DNA of 64,000 nt from Shinella sp. WSJ-2 (GTDB lineage Bacteria; Pseudomonadota; Alphaproteobacteria; Rhizobiales; Rhizobiaceae): positions 744,001-808,000 of the forward strand of contig NZ_QWBU01000001.1 in NCBI RefSeq assembly GCF_003432075.1, given 5' to 3'. The position numbers and the translations under genes are program-made. This document shows, piece by piece, positions 54,886 to 64,000 of the stretch. The notes below the pieces were generated by a model, which was not told where the DNA came from, did not search any database, and worked only from the letters and a program-made list of their open reading frames with translations. Numbering within the stretch: position 1 is the first letter of the stretch; each line of letters opens with the position of its first letter.

Positions 54886-55701
54886 ATCGCACATCGCCGC
54901 GCCCTCCTCCTCATCCTCGCCATTCCGCTTCTCGCCGGTGCCGCCAACCTGCCGAAGGACGGTCCCCTGCCCGTATCAAGACCCGAGCAGAAAACCGAGG
55001 ACAAGACCAGCAAGAAAGCCGAAACAGTGCCGGATACCTCGGTGAAAGGGGATGCTGAGCGCAAGGCAAAGGACGACGCCAAGGCGGAAACGGAAGAGAA
55101 GGCCAGTGCAGAGGCGGAGAAGGCAGCGCAGCGCCCGCATGAGGACGCGAAGGCGCAAGCGGCATGCAGGGCGGAACTCAAAGCCCTCGGCGTGACCTTC
55201 GAGGAGGCGCCGGCTGTCAACGATGGCGCGGCCTGCGGTATCGACAAACCGGTTCTGCTCAAGGGGCTTCCGGGCGACGTGAAGGTCGTACCGGAGGCGA
55301 CGGTGCGCTGCGAGACAGCGTTGCAGGTCGCCCGCTGGCTGGATGGATCGGTCAAGCCCTCGCTGGAAGCGGCCATGCCCGGCGAAACGATCACGGTGCT
55401 TTCGCAGGCCTCCGCCTATGTCTGTAAGAACCGCAACGGCGCCGAGGAGGGCAAGATTTCCGAACACGCCTTCGGCAATGCACTCGATATTGCCGGCTTT
55501 ACCCTGAAAAGCGGCAAGACGATCACCATCCGCCCGGCCGACAAAGAGCCGACGCTGGAGGGCGCCTTTCAGCGCGCCATCACGGAGGCCGCCTGCCTTT
55601 ACTTCACGACGGTGCTCGATCCCGGCAGCGACGCCGCCCATCAGAACCATTTGCATCTCGACGTGAAGGAACGGCGCGGCGGCTATCGCTACTGCTGGTA
55701 A
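54886..55701 (+). CDS. Extensin-like family protein, start codon apparently ATC
   Basis: The C-terminal part (about residues 95-271) is an Extensin-like_C domain with CRAELKALGV, AACGIDKPV, the SEHAFGNALDI motif and HQNHLHLDV, ending GGYRYCW; several Cys probably pair. The N-terminus reads (I)AHRRALLLILAIPLLAGAA, a clear signal peptide, followed by a Lys/Glu-rich linker. No ATG, GTG or TTG exists in frame between the upstream stop and the signal peptide. GGGAG lies 8 nt before ATC at 54886, so a rare AUC start is proposed. The first conventional start is GTG at 55027, which would lose the signal peptide. Confidence 0.7.
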   Translation: MAHRRALLLILAIPLLAGAANLPKDGPLPVSRPEQKTEDKTSKKAETVPDTSVKGDAERKAKDDAKAETEEKASAEAEKAAQRPHEDAKAQAACRAELKALGVTFEEAPAVNDGAACGIDKPVLLKGLPGDVKVVPEATVRCETALQVARWLDGSVKPSLEAAMPGETITVLSQASAYVCKNRNGAEEGKISEHAFGNALDIAGFTLKSGKTITIRPADKEPTLEGAFQRAITEAACLYFTTVLDPGSDAAHQNHLHLDVKERRGGYRYCW

Positions 55702-55765
55702 GCCGGCACACCGCTTCCTATCTGTAGCGCGGCATCCGCCGCGTCATCCTCTAAGGGACCCCTTC

Positions 55766-56272
55766 ATGTCGATTTCCGCCTATGAACTCACCATTCCCGC
55801 CCTGCAGCGCGGTTTTGCCGTGCTCACCAAACTGCTCGACAAGGCCGAGGCCTTTGCCGAGGAAAAGAAAATCAAGCCGGAAATCCTCGTCAATGCGCGT
55901 CTTGCGCCAGACATGCTCTCGCTTGCCGGTCAAATCCAGCGCCTCAGCGATACCGCAAAGGCCGCCGCAGGCCGCCTCACCGGCACGGACGCGCCAAGCT
56001 TTTCTGACGACGAGGTGACGCTGGCCGACCTGCGCGCCCGCCTCCAGAAAACGACGGACTATCTCGCCACCGTGCAGGAATCCGCCTTCGAGGGCGCGGC
56101 CGAACGCATCGTGACGGTCAAGACGCGCGGCGGCGAGCTCAGCTCCTCCGGAAAGGAGTACATCTTCACCTTCGTCCTGCCGAATTTCTATTTCCACCTG
56201 AGCATGGCCTACGCCATCCTGCGCCACAACGGCGTCGCTGTCGGCAAGCTGGACTTCTTGGGACGCGCGTAA
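55766..56272 (+). CDS. DUF1993 family protein
   Basis: A 168-residue soluble protein covering the whole DUF1993 length. Typical segments are YELTIPALQRGFAVLTKLLDKA, LAPDMLSLAGQIQRLSDTAK and FVLPNFYFHLSMAYAILRHNGV near the C-terminus, suggesting a four-helix DinB-like bundle. Biochemical role unknown. Confidence 0.9.
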   Translation: MSISAYELTIPALQRGFAVLTKLLDKAEAFAEEKKIKPEILVNARLAPDMLSLAGQIQRLSDTAKAAAGRLTGTDAPSFSDDEVTLADLRARLQKTTDYLATVQESAFEGAAERIVTVKTRGGELSSSGKEYIFTFVLPNFYFHLSMAYAILRHNGVAVGKLDFLGRA

Positions 56273-56331
56273 GCACGGCTGGTGGCCAACCTTTTAGGTT
56301 GGCTAAGAGCCCTCCTCCCCACCGACATCAT

Positions 56332-56400
56332 CCTCGGGCTTGACCCGAGGATCCAACGCCGCACCCAGAGCGTGGGTGAGCGGGTCAAGCCCGACCATGG
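56332..56400. repeat. Palindromic intergenic element (REP-like)
   Basis: CCTCGGG-CTTGA-CCCGAGG (56332-56350) is itself a hairpin. The 14-base sequence TCGGGCTTGACCCG (56335-56348) recurs inverted at 56381-56394, and a smaller CACCC/GGGTG hairpin lies between. The core GGGCTTGACCC with flanking TCATCCT is familiar from dispersed palindromes in rhizobial genomes. Confidence 0.65.
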
Positions 56401-56442
56401 CGGTCGACAGGACATAGCCTAGGGCAGCAACCTTCGAGCAGC

Positions 56443-58122
56443 TCAAAACAGCCCCTCGATATAGCCCTGCTCGTTTAGAAAAATCTTCTCCGACGACGGC
56501 ACCTTAGGCAGGCCGGGCATGGTCATGATTTCCCCGGTGATGACGACGACGAAGCCGGCGCCAGCCGATAGCCGAACTTCGCGCACCGGCACCGTATGGC
56601 CCGACGGCGCGCCGCGCAGGTTCGGGTCGGTCGAGAAGGAATATTGCGTCTTGGCCATGCAGACCGGCAGGTTGCCGTAACCCTGCTCCTCCCAGACGCG
56701 CAGCTGGTCGCGCACCGCCTTGTCGGCGATGACCTCGCCGGCATGGTAGATGTCCTTGGCGATCGTCTCGATCTTCTGGAACAGCGGCATGGCATCCGGA
56801 TAGAGCGGCGAGAACTGCGACAGGCCGGATTCGGCAAGCTCGACGATCTTGCGGGCCAACGGTTCGATACCGGCGGAGCCCTCGGCCCAGTGCTTGCACA
56901 GGATCGCCTCGGCGCCGAGAGTCGCGACGAAATCCTTCACCGCCTGTATTTCAAGCTCCGTGTCGGACGTGAAATGGTTGATGGCGACAACGACGGGCAC
57001 GCCGAACTTTTTGACGTTCTGCACATGGCGGCCGAGATTGGCGCAGCCCTTCTTCACGGCCTCGACATTCTCCTTGCCGAGGTCGTCCTTCTTGACGCCG
57101 CCGTTCATCTTCATGGCGCGCACCGTGGCGACGATAACGGCCGCATCCGGCTTCAGCCCGGCCTTGCGGCACTTGATGTCGAAGAACTTTTCCGCGCCGA
57201 GATCGGCACCAAAGCCGGCCTCCGTCACCACGTAATCGGCAAGCTTGAGCGCCGTCGTGGTGGCGATGACGGAGTTGCAGCCATGGGCGATATTGGCGAA
57301 AGGGCCACCGTGCACGAAAGCAGGATTGTTTTCCAGCGTCTGCACGAGGTTCGGCTGCATGGCGTCCTTCAGCAGAACCGTCATCGCGCCATCCGCCTTG
57401 ATATCGCGGGCAAAGACCGGCGACTTGTCGCGGCGATAGCCGATGATGATGTTGCCGAGGCGCTTTTCGAGATCCTTGAGGTCGGTCGACAGACACAGGA
57501 TCGCCATCACCTCCGACGCGACCGTGATATCGAAACCCGTCTCGCGCGGATAGCCGTTGGCGACGCCCCCCAGCGAGGCGACGATGTGACGAAGCGCCCG
57601 GTCGTTCATGTCCATGACGCGCCGCCAAGCAATGCGCCTGATGTCGATATTCTGTTCGTTGCCCCAATAGATATGATTGTCTATCAGCGCCGACAGAAGA
57701 TTGTGCGCCGAGGTGATGGCGTGGAAATCGCCGGTGAAATGAAGGTTCATGTCCTCCATCGGCACGACCTGCGCATAGCCGCCACCAGCCGCTCCCCCCT
57801 TCACGCCGAAGCAGGGACCAAGCGACGCCTCGCGAATGCAGGTGATCGCCTTCTTGCCGATGCGGTTGAGGCCGTCGCCGAGACCGACCGTCGTGGTCGT
57901 CTTGCCCTCGCCGGCCGGCGTCGGGTTGATCGCGGTGACGAGGATCAGCTTGCCGTTCTTCTTGCCCTTCTGTTCGGCGATGAATTCAGCGCTGATCTTC
58001 GCCTTGTCATGGCCGTAGGGCAGCAGGTGTTCGGCGGGAATGCCAAGTTTGGCGCCGATCTCCAGGATCGGTTTCTTCGTGGCGGCGCGGGCGATTTCGA
58101 TATCGGACTTCACATCGGCCAT
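56443..58122 (-). CDS. fhs: Formate-tetrahydrofolate ligase
   Basis: A 559-residue enzyme that makes 10-formyl-tetrahydrofolate from formate, ATP and THF. The ATP site [18 protein letters not shown] and the FTHFS signatures [14 protein letters not shown] and [22 protein letters not shown] are present. Length is normal. MADVKSD is the start, with GAGGGAG upstream; a longer in-frame extension lacks support. Confidence 0.97.
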   Translation of the reverse strand: MADVKSDIEIARAATKKPILEIGAKLGIPAEHLLPYGHDKAKISAEFIAEQKGKKNGKLILVTAINPTPAGEGKTTTTVGLGDGLNRIGKKAITCIREASLGPCFGVKGGAAGGGYAQVVPMEDMNLHFTGDFHAITSAHNLLSALIDNHIYWGNEQNIDIRRIAWRRVMDMNDRALRHIVASLGGVANGYPRETGFDITVASEVMAILCLSTDLKDLEKRLGNIIIGYRRDKSPVFARDIKADGAMTVLLKDAMQPNLVQTLENNPAFVHGGPFANIAHGCNSVIATTTALKLADYVVTEAGFGADLGAEKFFDIKCRKAGLKPDAAVIVATVRAMKMNGGVKKDDLGKENVEAVKKGCANLGRHVQNVKKFGVPVVVAINHFTSDTELEIQAVKDFVATLGAEAILCKHWAEGSAGIEPLARKIVELAESGLSQFSPLYPDAMPLFQKIETIAKDIYHAGEVIADKAVRDQLRVWEEQGYGNLPVCMAKTQYSFSTDPNLRGAPSGHTVPVREVRLSAGAGFVVVITGEIMTMPGLPKVPSSEKIFLNEQGYIEGLF

Positions 58123-58344
58123 ACGGTGTCGCTCCCTCTTCAGCGCTTTGCTACCGCAGTCGGGCTCCTCTCCCGAAGGCGGCGCTTTCTTGTCTTGCAA
58201 CGCCATTTCAGCGTGAAGCGGTCCGCAACGCCACGTCGTAATTTGCCGCCCGATACGCCAGACGCGACATTTGCCGATTAATTTGCGCCCGAAACAAAAC
58301 GGCGCGCAACCGAAGACACACGCCGCCTTGAAAGTGCCGTGGGG

Positions 58345-59496
58345 TCAGCGTGCCAGCACGTCGCGCATTTCCACAAGGTTGGAGCGCACACGCAGGATAT
58401 AGAAGCCCATCGTGGCGAGATGCGTCGGCATGATCCAGCCGTCCTCGCGACCATTCGAGATGATCGCCGGCTGGATTTTCAGCGCAGAGCGCAGCTGCTT
58501 GATGCTTTCCGTCCAGAGCGGTTCGATGCCCCGCGCCTTGATGACGGCGTCGAAATCGGCGCCGGCAGCAGACAGGATGCCGTAATAGCCGTAGAGCTGG
58601 CCATAGGCGAACCAGAAGCGATCATCTGCCCTCGTATCGAACCAGCCGCCATTGTGGAATTCCGAGCGCTCGCGGATGATGGCGGAGGTGGAGCCGATAT
58701 CGTTGGAGATACGGTCGAGGAATTCGATCAGGTTGTCCGAGCGGCCGTCGAAGATCGCCTCGCAGGATTCGAGCGCCGTATTGAACTTGCGCAGGTCCGC
58801 CATCGCGGTGCGATAGTAGTTCGGCGTCGGCGTCTTCGGCAGCAGCGAATCCGAGCCGAAATACCAAGTTTCCTCATCGAACTGCATGTTGCCGCGGGCG
58901 CGCTGCAGGTCCGAATTGATGCCGGACGTGCCGCGCACGCGGCCGAGTGCATCGACGAGTTCTACGGCTGTACGGCGGATCGTCTGGTTCACACCGCGCT
59001 GGAAGGCGGCCTTGTTGTCCATCCAGGGCGTGTCTTCCCAGTCCAGCCCGAAGAGACCGAGCTTGTAGAGCAGCATGGACGAGATCCACGCGTTCTGGTT
59101 CACGTTGAAGTCGATCAGATCGGCCGTCACATCGACGATCGCCGAACGCACGCAGGTCTTGGGTTCGGGCTCGGCCACTTCACCCGTTGCAGGCGTGGTT
59201 GCGGCGGTACCGGATGCGGTAACGCCCGCATCCTGCTTGCGCTGGGCAAGATTGTAGCTGTTGATGTAATCGGGGTTGAAACCGCTCCAGACCTGCGTCT
59301 GCCAGATAAAATAGGCATAGAAGCCGAAGAGCAGGACAAGGCCGATGCCGATCGGCCCCTTGATGATCCAGCTGCGCGCCTTGTACCAGTTCGTCGCCGT
59401 GATGAACGGCCAGAGAATCCAGGCGATCACGAGGCCGATGCCCCGGCCGATGGCCGCGAAGATGCGTTGGAAAAACGCGACGATCGGGTCAAGCAT
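58345..59496 (-). CDS. DUF2333 family membrane protein
   Basis: A 383-residue protein with one or two N-terminal membrane segments (about 18-34 and 48-66) after a short amphipathic start, a Thr/Ala-rich linker, and a large domain that matches the DUF2333 layout (VDVTADLIDFNVNQNAWISSM, LDRISNDIGSTSAIIRER, MGFYILRVRSNLVEMRDVLAR). Function unknown. It is the last gene of a leftward operon, overlapping the previous gene by 8 nt. Confidence 0.88.
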   Translation of the reverse strand: MLDPIVAFFQRIFAAIGRGIGLVIAWILWPFITATNWYKARSWIIKGPIGIGLVLLFGFYAYFIWQTQVWSGFNPDYINSYNLAQRKQDAGVTASGTAATTPATGEVAEPEPKTCVRSAIVDVTADLIDFNVNQNAWISSMLLYKLGLFGLDWEDTPWMDNKAAFQRGVNQTIRRTAVELVDALGRVRGTSGINSDLQRARGNMQFDEETWYFGSDSLLPKTPTPNYYRTAMADLRKFNTALESCEAIFDGRSDNLIEFLDRISNDIGSTSAIIRERSEFHNGGWFDTRADDRFWFAYGQLYGYYGILSAAGADFDAVIKARGIEPLWTESIKQLRSALKIQPAIISNGREDGWIMPTHLATMGFYILRVRSNLVEMRDVLAR

Positions 59497-60790
59497 TGGC
59501 GTCGTCCTCTCTGATGCCGAACAGTTTCCTGCGGAAAGCAGCCTTGTCTTGCAGATAGGTCCGCGTCAACGTCGCCACAACATATTCGCGGAACTTTTCG
59601 CTGTAGTGTTCATAAGCGGCATAGAAACCCTGCTTGTCGAAGACGAAGCGGGAGACGAAGTCATAGGGAACCATCTGTGAAATCAGGCGGTTGACCAGCC
59701 ATTGATCCGGATGATCAGGTGCCGCGCGCACGAGCTGGAAGCGCCGGTCGGGGGCGACCTGCCCCACCTTGATCTCGCCGGTCGACGAAACCGTGCGGAT
59801 CGCCTCCTGCAGGAAGGGATAAGTGCCGTCGCGGGCGACGAGATCGGCATTGCGGTGCATCCAGGTCTGCAGCCAGATGCGGTCGGCTTTCTGGATATCC
59901 GTGGTCGGATCGCTCTGGTTGACGAGATTGACCACCGTCATCTCGGCGCGATGCTGGAAAAGACCCGACGGTTCAACCCAGGAGGCGCGCGGCAGTTCGA
60001 GCCGTTTGGTCGAGGCGAGGAAATCGAAGATGCGCTTGGGATCGTCAAGCGCGATGTAGCTCACCTGCCAGGGTCGCGAACGGCGGAAGCCCGGTACGCT
60101 CGGGTCGCAGATGACGGTCGTCGTCTTGTCGTCGAGAAAGACATAGACGCCGCCGAAATGGTTTGCCCAGAAGGCCTCGTGGCGAAAGACCAGCTGGTCC
60201 GGCACCAGCGCATTCAGGCGGATGTCACCCGTCTGCTTGGCGAGATCTACCATGCGGTTCAGCATCGCGTCGTCGGACCAGGCATTCGGCACCGTTTTCA
60301 GCCGGTCGACCAGCCCGCGCAACTCCCCCGCCTTGCCGAGCATATCCTCGGCCGACAGCACCTTGAAACGCACCTCGTTGATCGAGAGCAGGTCGTCGAT
60401 GTCGTTGACGACGGAGACCGAGTCCTCGATCTCGCCATAGAGCGCATCGCGGATGGTGATCGCGTTGATCGCCCGCGCATTGGCCGAGAAGAACTCGTGC
60501 ATCAGCGCCGCGGTGTTCGAAAAGCTCGTATGCACCACCGGCAGGTTCACCTGCTCCGGCGTCATGATGATGAAGCGGCGGTTGACGCGGTTCGGGTCGA
60601 GATAGTCCCGGTCGCCCAGCTCGTCGGCGATTTCAGGCGAGAAACCGGTCATATCAATGCGGAAGCTGGTAAGCGCCGTGCGCCGGATACCAAATCCGTC
60701 GAGCGCCTTGTTATAGCGCTCGACCAAATGCGGCTCATCCACTGGCAACAGCCGGCCGTAGATCAGTTCGGCTTCGAGGAGAAGTTTCAT
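59489..60790 (-). CDS. Uncharacterised protein of an AAA+ ATPase operon (DUF6638-like)
   Basis: A 433-residue soluble protein beginning MKLLLEAELIYGRLLPVDEP. The middle is mixed alpha/beta (RRFIIMTPEQVNLPVVHTSFS) and the C-terminus is basic and helical (FREYVVATLTRTYLQDKAAFRRKL). I recognise only a likely match to an uncharacterised family that travels with DUF2333. Sits 10 nt downstream of the AAA+ gene and overlaps the DUF2333 gene, so the three are co-expressed. Confidence 0.8.
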   Translation of the reverse strand: MKLLLEAELIYGRLLPVDEPHLVERYNKALDGFGIRRTALTSFRIDMTGFSPEIADELGDRDYLDPNRVNRRFIIMTPEQVNLPVVHTSFSNTAALMHEFFSANARAINAITIRDALYGEIEDSVSVVNDIDDLLSINEVRFKVLSAEDMLGKAGELRGLVDRLKTVPNAWSDDAMLNRMVDLAKQTGDIRLNALVPDQLVFRHEAFWANHFGGVYVFLDDKTTTVICDPSVPGFRRSRPWQVSYIALDDPKRIFDFLASTKRLELPRASWVEPSGLFQHRAEMTVVNLVNQSDPTTDIQKADRIWLQTWMHRNADLVARDGTYPFLQEAIRTVSSTGEIKVGQVAPDRRFQLVRAAPDHPDQWLVNRLISQMVPYDFVSRFVFDKQGFYAAYEHYSEKFREYVVATLTRTYLQDKAAFRRKLFGIREDDANA

Positions 60791-60800
60791 GCGTCGTCTC

Positions 60801-62711
60801 TCACCAGCGCCCCTCGGCCTTCATCGTCTCCATCTCGCGGATCGCCTTCTCGCGCTGGCGTTCGCGGCGGATGATGTCGGAGACGGCGGCATCATCGGAT
60901 TTGTCGGTGTAGCGGAACTCCGAGTCGGCGTAGCGGTTGATCTCCTGCAACACCATCTCCATCGAAATCGGACCGCGCAGCTCCTCGATCATCGCCTTCT
61001 TCTCGTCGTAGCCCTTGTGCATGAAGGCGCCGGCATTGGCGAACCAGTCGTCCGGCAGCTCCACATCCATGGCGCGCATTTTGATGGCATCGGTGATGTT
61101 CTTGATGGCGCGGCCGGTGAAGCGCGGTTCGGCAAGCTTGATGCGGTGCAGATAGGCGCCGACATCGGCGAGAGACCTGATCGCGCCGTGCTCCTTCTCA
61201 TGAGCCTCCCAGACGGCGAGCAGACCATCCTCCTGCGGCTTGGCATGCTGCTCGTAGGAGGTCGAGACGGCGCGCTTGATCTCCTGGCCCGCAAACAGCG
61301 TGTGATCGCCGAGCGGGATCGCATGGTTCTTGCCGACCAACATCGCGAAGATATCGATATAGTCATCCTCGGTCTGCGGCCCATCCACCAGCCAGCGGGC
61401 GCCGGCACGCTGGCGCAACGCATCGTCCACGTTCTCCGGATAGTTGGAGAACATGCCGAAAGTGCAGTTGCCGCGTATCACTGTGGAGGCGCCGGCAAAG
61501 CTTTCCATCAGCACCGCCGTCACCTCGTGCTGGCCGGCCGAGGCGCGATCATCCGAGCGCTTGGCCGCGACCTGGTCGACGTCGTCGATCGTGCCGAAGC
61601 CGATCGCCTTGGGGTTGATGACGTTGTTGACGAATTCCTTGCAGTTCTGGCCGGATTTTCCCTGGTAGGAGGAGATCTGGTCGACGCCGAAATTCTCATA
61701 GTGGAAGGCGTAGCCGGCGATCTGGCAGTAGTCGTTGACCAAGCCGGCCAGCATCTGGATGAGAATCGTCTTGCCGGTGCCGGGCATGCCGTCGCCGATG
61801 AAGGTGAAGAGGAAGCCGCCGAGCTCGACGAAGGGGTTGAGCTGACGCTCGAAATCATAGGCGACCAGCATCTTCGCGAGCTTCATCGCCTGGTGTTTGG
61901 CGATGTGGTTGCCGATGATCTCTTCCGGCTTCTTGAAGGTCATGACCAGCGGCTTGCGCTTCTGGCCCGGCGCAACGTCGAAGCCCGAAAGCGTGAAGTC
62001 ATCCTGCTCGATGCGGATATGCGCATTCTCGAAACCGGCAAGGCCGGTGAACCGCGCGCGGCGGGAAATCAGCCCCTCGATGGCGACGCGCGAGAAGGCG
62101 CGGGCGCGGCTGACCAGCGCCGCATCGTCGGGCGCACCGGCCAGCGTGCGGTCGAGGCCGGAGACCATGCTTTTCAGCGCATCCTGCGGCGTGTCGAAGA
62201 GATAGTCGGGCTCACCACCATCCTCCACCGGTTCCCCCTCGCCCGGCAGCGTCGCGCCGAGATAGGCGGCGAAGGTGAAGGCAGCGATATAAGCGGAGGC
62301 CGAGAGCAGCGCCTTGAACTGGTTGGCCTCGTCGCCGGCCAGCGGCGAAGTGAGATTGCGCGCCTGCAAACTCTCCAGATTGGTCTGGCGGGAAAAGACA
62401 TCGGAGACCGCCAGCGCGACCTGCAACCCGCGGCGCGAACGGAACAGCACGGCATGCTGCTGCGGCGACAACAGGGGATCGGCGGCGTGCACGGACTGGA
62501 TGGTTCTTGCCAGTTCCACCTCGCGCGTGCGACGCGTGCCGGCGGTCGAAACCGTCGAGACCAAGCGACGACCGGTGCCCGCCAATGTCGTCCCGCTCTT
62601 GCCATCCTCGCTTTCGAGAATGACGAGCTTGGTGACGAGGCTCTGCGCCGCCGCCTGATGCTTGGCGATATCGTCTTCGTGGATCGTCGTCAGTCCGGCA
62701 TTAAGGCTCAT
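60801..62711 (-). CDS. AAA+ ATPase of an uncharacterised operon
   Basis: A 636-residue protein with an N-terminal helical region of about 280 residues of unknown fold, then an AAA+ module: Walker A GDGMPGTGKTI at about residue 305, Walker B AIGFGTIDDVDQVA, and a sensor/arginine-finger-like stretch SNYPENVDDALRQRAG. The C-terminus is charged and helical (RERQREKAIREMETM). It has no signal peptide. Substrate unknown; the neighbouring membrane protein suggests action at the inner membrane. Confidence 0.88.
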   Translation of the reverse strand: MSLNAGLTTIHEDDIAKHQAAAQSLVTKLVILESEDGKSGTTLAGTGRRLVSTVSTAGTRRTREVELARTIQSVHAADPLLSPQQHAVLFRSRRGLQVALAVSDVFSRQTNLESLQARNLTSPLAGDEANQFKALLSASAYIAAFTFAAYLGATLPGEGEPVEDGGEPDYLFDTPQDALKSMVSGLDRTLAGAPDDAALVSRARAFSRVAIEGLISRRARFTGLAGFENAHIRIEQDDFTLSGFDVAPGQKRKPLVMTFKKPEEIIGNHIAKHQAMKLAKMLVAYDFERQLNPFVELGGFLFTFIGDGMPGTGKTILIQMLAGLVNDYCQIAGYAFHYENFGVDQISSYQGKSGQNCKEFVNNVINPKAIGFGTIDDVDQVAAKRSDDRASAGQHEVTAVLMESFAGASTVIRGNCTFGMFSNYPENVDDALRQRAGARWLVDGPQTEDDYIDIFAMLVGKNHAIPLGDHTLFAGQEIKRAVSTSYEQHAKPQEDGLLAVWEAHEKEHGAIRSLADVGAYLHRIKLAEPRFTGRAIKNITDAIKMRAMDVELPDDWFANAGAFMHKGYDEKKAMIEELRGPISMEMVLQEINRYADSEFRYTDKSDDAAVSDIIRRERQREKAIREMETMKAEGRW

Positions 62712-62714
62712 TTG

Positions 62715-63869
62715 TTAGCCCTCGCTGATTACCTGGTTTCCCGAGATGACATGCACCTTGTAGGCGCCGAAAATGCCCTGCGTCTCGCCGGCGGCGTAGA
62801 GCGCCTGATAGGCATCATGCGGCACGAGCGCATGTTTCTCGTAGGCGCTGACGCCCATGCGGGTGGCTTCGAGATCGTCGGTCTCGATATGGAACTCTTC
62901 CTGCGCGGGTGTCGAGCTCCAAAAGCCCTTCTGCGCCGGGCGCTCGGCCTTGGAGAAGACCTCCTGCACCGTCCAGGTGAGCAGCCAGGCGTTCTCCGGC
63001 TTGCGCACCTTGGAGAGGATGTCGTTGACGCGCTCGTTGTTTTCGGTGATGCCCGCCGAATAGAACGGGCCGAGCACGATGCGCCGCAGCTGCTTGGGGT
63101 GCAGTGTGGGAAAATCCTTGTCGAGATTGGTGGCGATCGTCACCGGCGTCAGCGAATAGGCGCTGTTCTTCAGCGTGAAATCGTCGAAACGGCTGGCAAG
63201 TTCGGGATTGAGCAGGCCGCCGACCGGCAGCGGGATGTCCACATCCGGATTGAGCTTGCCGTCCTGCCCCACCAACATCTTGACGACATTGTCGCTCGAA
63301 TCCTCGATGGTCGCCATGTAGATCATTGGCAAGGTCGCGGTACCATCGAAGGCACCCCAGCTGACGACGTAATAGGGCCGCATGGTCTTCGGATTGACCG
63401 CGACGCGGATCGTCTCCGGCAAAACGAAGGGTGAGAATATGTCGCCCTTGCCGATCTGTTCCAAATAAAGCCGCTCGGCCATGCGGGCCTGAAGATCTCT
63501 CGGGAAAGCCTTCTGGCGAAGAATGAAATCCGCCATTTCGCCACGCAACTGATCGGCATTCGGCATTGCAGCGAGGCGCTTTTCGGCGCTCTGCCGGTCG
63601 TTTTCCAGCTCCAGCACATTCTGAAAGATCGGAAAGCCGCTTTCGGCACGCGAGACGCGGAACTGCTCGACGAAGCCGATGCGGTTCTCCCAGCAGGCGA
63701 AAGAGGCCTTCAGCCGGGCGAGATAGGGCATGACGACCTCGCCCACCACGGAATTGCGGTAGAGCGGGGAATTGCGGTCACCCAGGAAGATTTCAAGACC
63801 ACCCAACGCGGCGCGGATGGTGGAGAAATATTGCGCGACGGCGCTGTCTGCGGGGGCGTTCATGGGCAT
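62715..63869 (-). CDS. Uncharacterised protein upstream of the AAA+ ATPase
   Basis: A 384-residue soluble protein with a helical N-terminal half (LYRNSVVGEVVMPYLARLKASF) and a beta-rich C-terminal half (FGAYKVHVISGNQVISEG). No domain recognised. It ends 3 nt before the AAA+ gene. ATG at 63863 is an alternative start. Confidence 0.8.
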   Translation of the reverse strand: MPMNAPADSAVAQYFSTIRAALGGLEIFLGDRNSPLYRNSVVGEVVMPYLARLKASFACWENRIGFVEQFRVSRAESGFPIFQNVLELENDRQSAEKRLAAMPNADQLRGEMADFILRQKAFPRDLQARMAERLYLEQIGKGDIFSPFVLPETIRVAVNPKTMRPYYVVSWGAFDGTATLPMIYMATIEDSSDNVVKMLVGQDGKLNPDVDIPLPVGGLLNPELASRFDDFTLKNSAYSLTPVTIATNLDKDFPTLHPKQLRRIVLGPFYSAGITENNERVNDILSKVRKPENAWLLTWTVQEVFSKAERPAQKGFWSSTPAQEEFHIETDDLEATRMGVSAYEKHALVPHDAYQALYAAGETQGIFGAYKVHVISGNQVISEG

Positions 63870-63915
63870 CGCGCCCGTTGAGAAACGGCAAGCGCACGAT
63901 GGGGCATGCGGACCA

Positions 63916-64000
63916 TCACTGCTTCACGTAGTTCGCGGTGTTGTGCTTGTCCATTACAGCCTGGAAGCGGCGGGCGAAGGCGTCGTCGGCGAGCTTCTTG
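63916..64000 (-). CDS. C-terminal end of a further gene in the AAA+ operon (runs off the right edge)
   Basis: Only the last 28 codons are visible, ending KLADDAFARRFQAVMDKHNTANYVKQ before TGA. The stop lies 46 nt before the next gene on the same strand, so the operon continues beyond this window. No function can be assigned. Confidence 0.6.
   Translation of the reverse strand, partial: KKLADDAFARRFQAVMDKHNTANYVKQ

Noticed and set aside
60789-63434. An 881-codon plus-strand open frame opposite the AAA+ operon
   Set aside because: The minus strand has Walker A and B motifs and tight gene spacing; the plus-strand frame has no recognisable domain.

Overview
The window is about 62% GC by eye, densely coded on both strands, and looks like the chromosome of an alphaproteobacterium of the Rhizobiales, most likely Rhizobiaceae (Rhizobium/Agrobacterium/Ensifer/Shinella type). 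Supporting signs are the fused anthranilate synthase TrpE(G) of 729 residues preceded by a 14-codon trpL with three consecutive Trp codons, a ClpS2-type adaptor, the rplY-pth-ychF neighbourhood, petABC next to apt, and the MoxR/DUF58/BatA-like/DUF4159 operon divergent from DUF1285-Nudix-cca. No rRNA, tRNA, insertion sequence, prophage or CRISPR array was seen.

Layout. 0-10 kb: truncated secreted protein, rplY with a structured leader, a GGDEF-EAL membrane sensor with a periplasmic solute-binding partner, pth, clpS2, ychF, a polytopic membrane protein, two MaoC-like proteins, apt. 10-17 kb: cytochrome bc1 operon petABC, two ABC half-exporters, trmL. 17-25 kb: a SoxR regulon unit (soxR divergent from an NADPH-FMN-reductase-like gene and an MFS efflux gene, with a recognisable sox box), a CorC/HlyC-type protein, hemF, small proteins, cca, Nudix, DUF1285. 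26-33 kb: moxR, DUF58, and two large VWA/BatA-like membrane proteins in an operon. 33-39.8 kb: one gene for a 2253-residue protein made almost wholly of 276 consecutive octapeptides. 40-47 kb: lipoprotein, glyoxalase-like, GNAT, glutathionyl-hydroquinone reductase, Nudix, metallophosphoesterase, TPR protein, ECF sigma with putative anti-sigma, membrane protein. 47-55 kb: leuA and trpE(G), each behind a leader-peptide attenuator, plus clpP paralogue, queF and a cation diffusion facilitator. 55-64 kb: extensin-like protein, DUF1993, fhs, and a tight operon of at least five poorly characterised genes built around an AAA+ ATPase that runs off the right edge.

The most unusual item is the octapeptide-repeat giant (32997-39758). 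Its repeat L-[ST]-x-x-[QED]-[ILV]-x-A runs with only four irregular units, and carries a second-order pattern of landmark blocks spaced mainly 10, 14 or 17 octads apart. Other points of interest are the two attenuators whose leader ORFs both appear leaderless (leuL newly inferred here, trpL of the known rhizobial type), the SoxR operator with a 19-bp promoter spacer, an extensin-like gene whose signal peptide has no ATG/GTG/TTG start, and the uncharacterised AAA+ operon at the right end.

All functional names rest on recognition of motifs and family architecture by reading; no database search was run.
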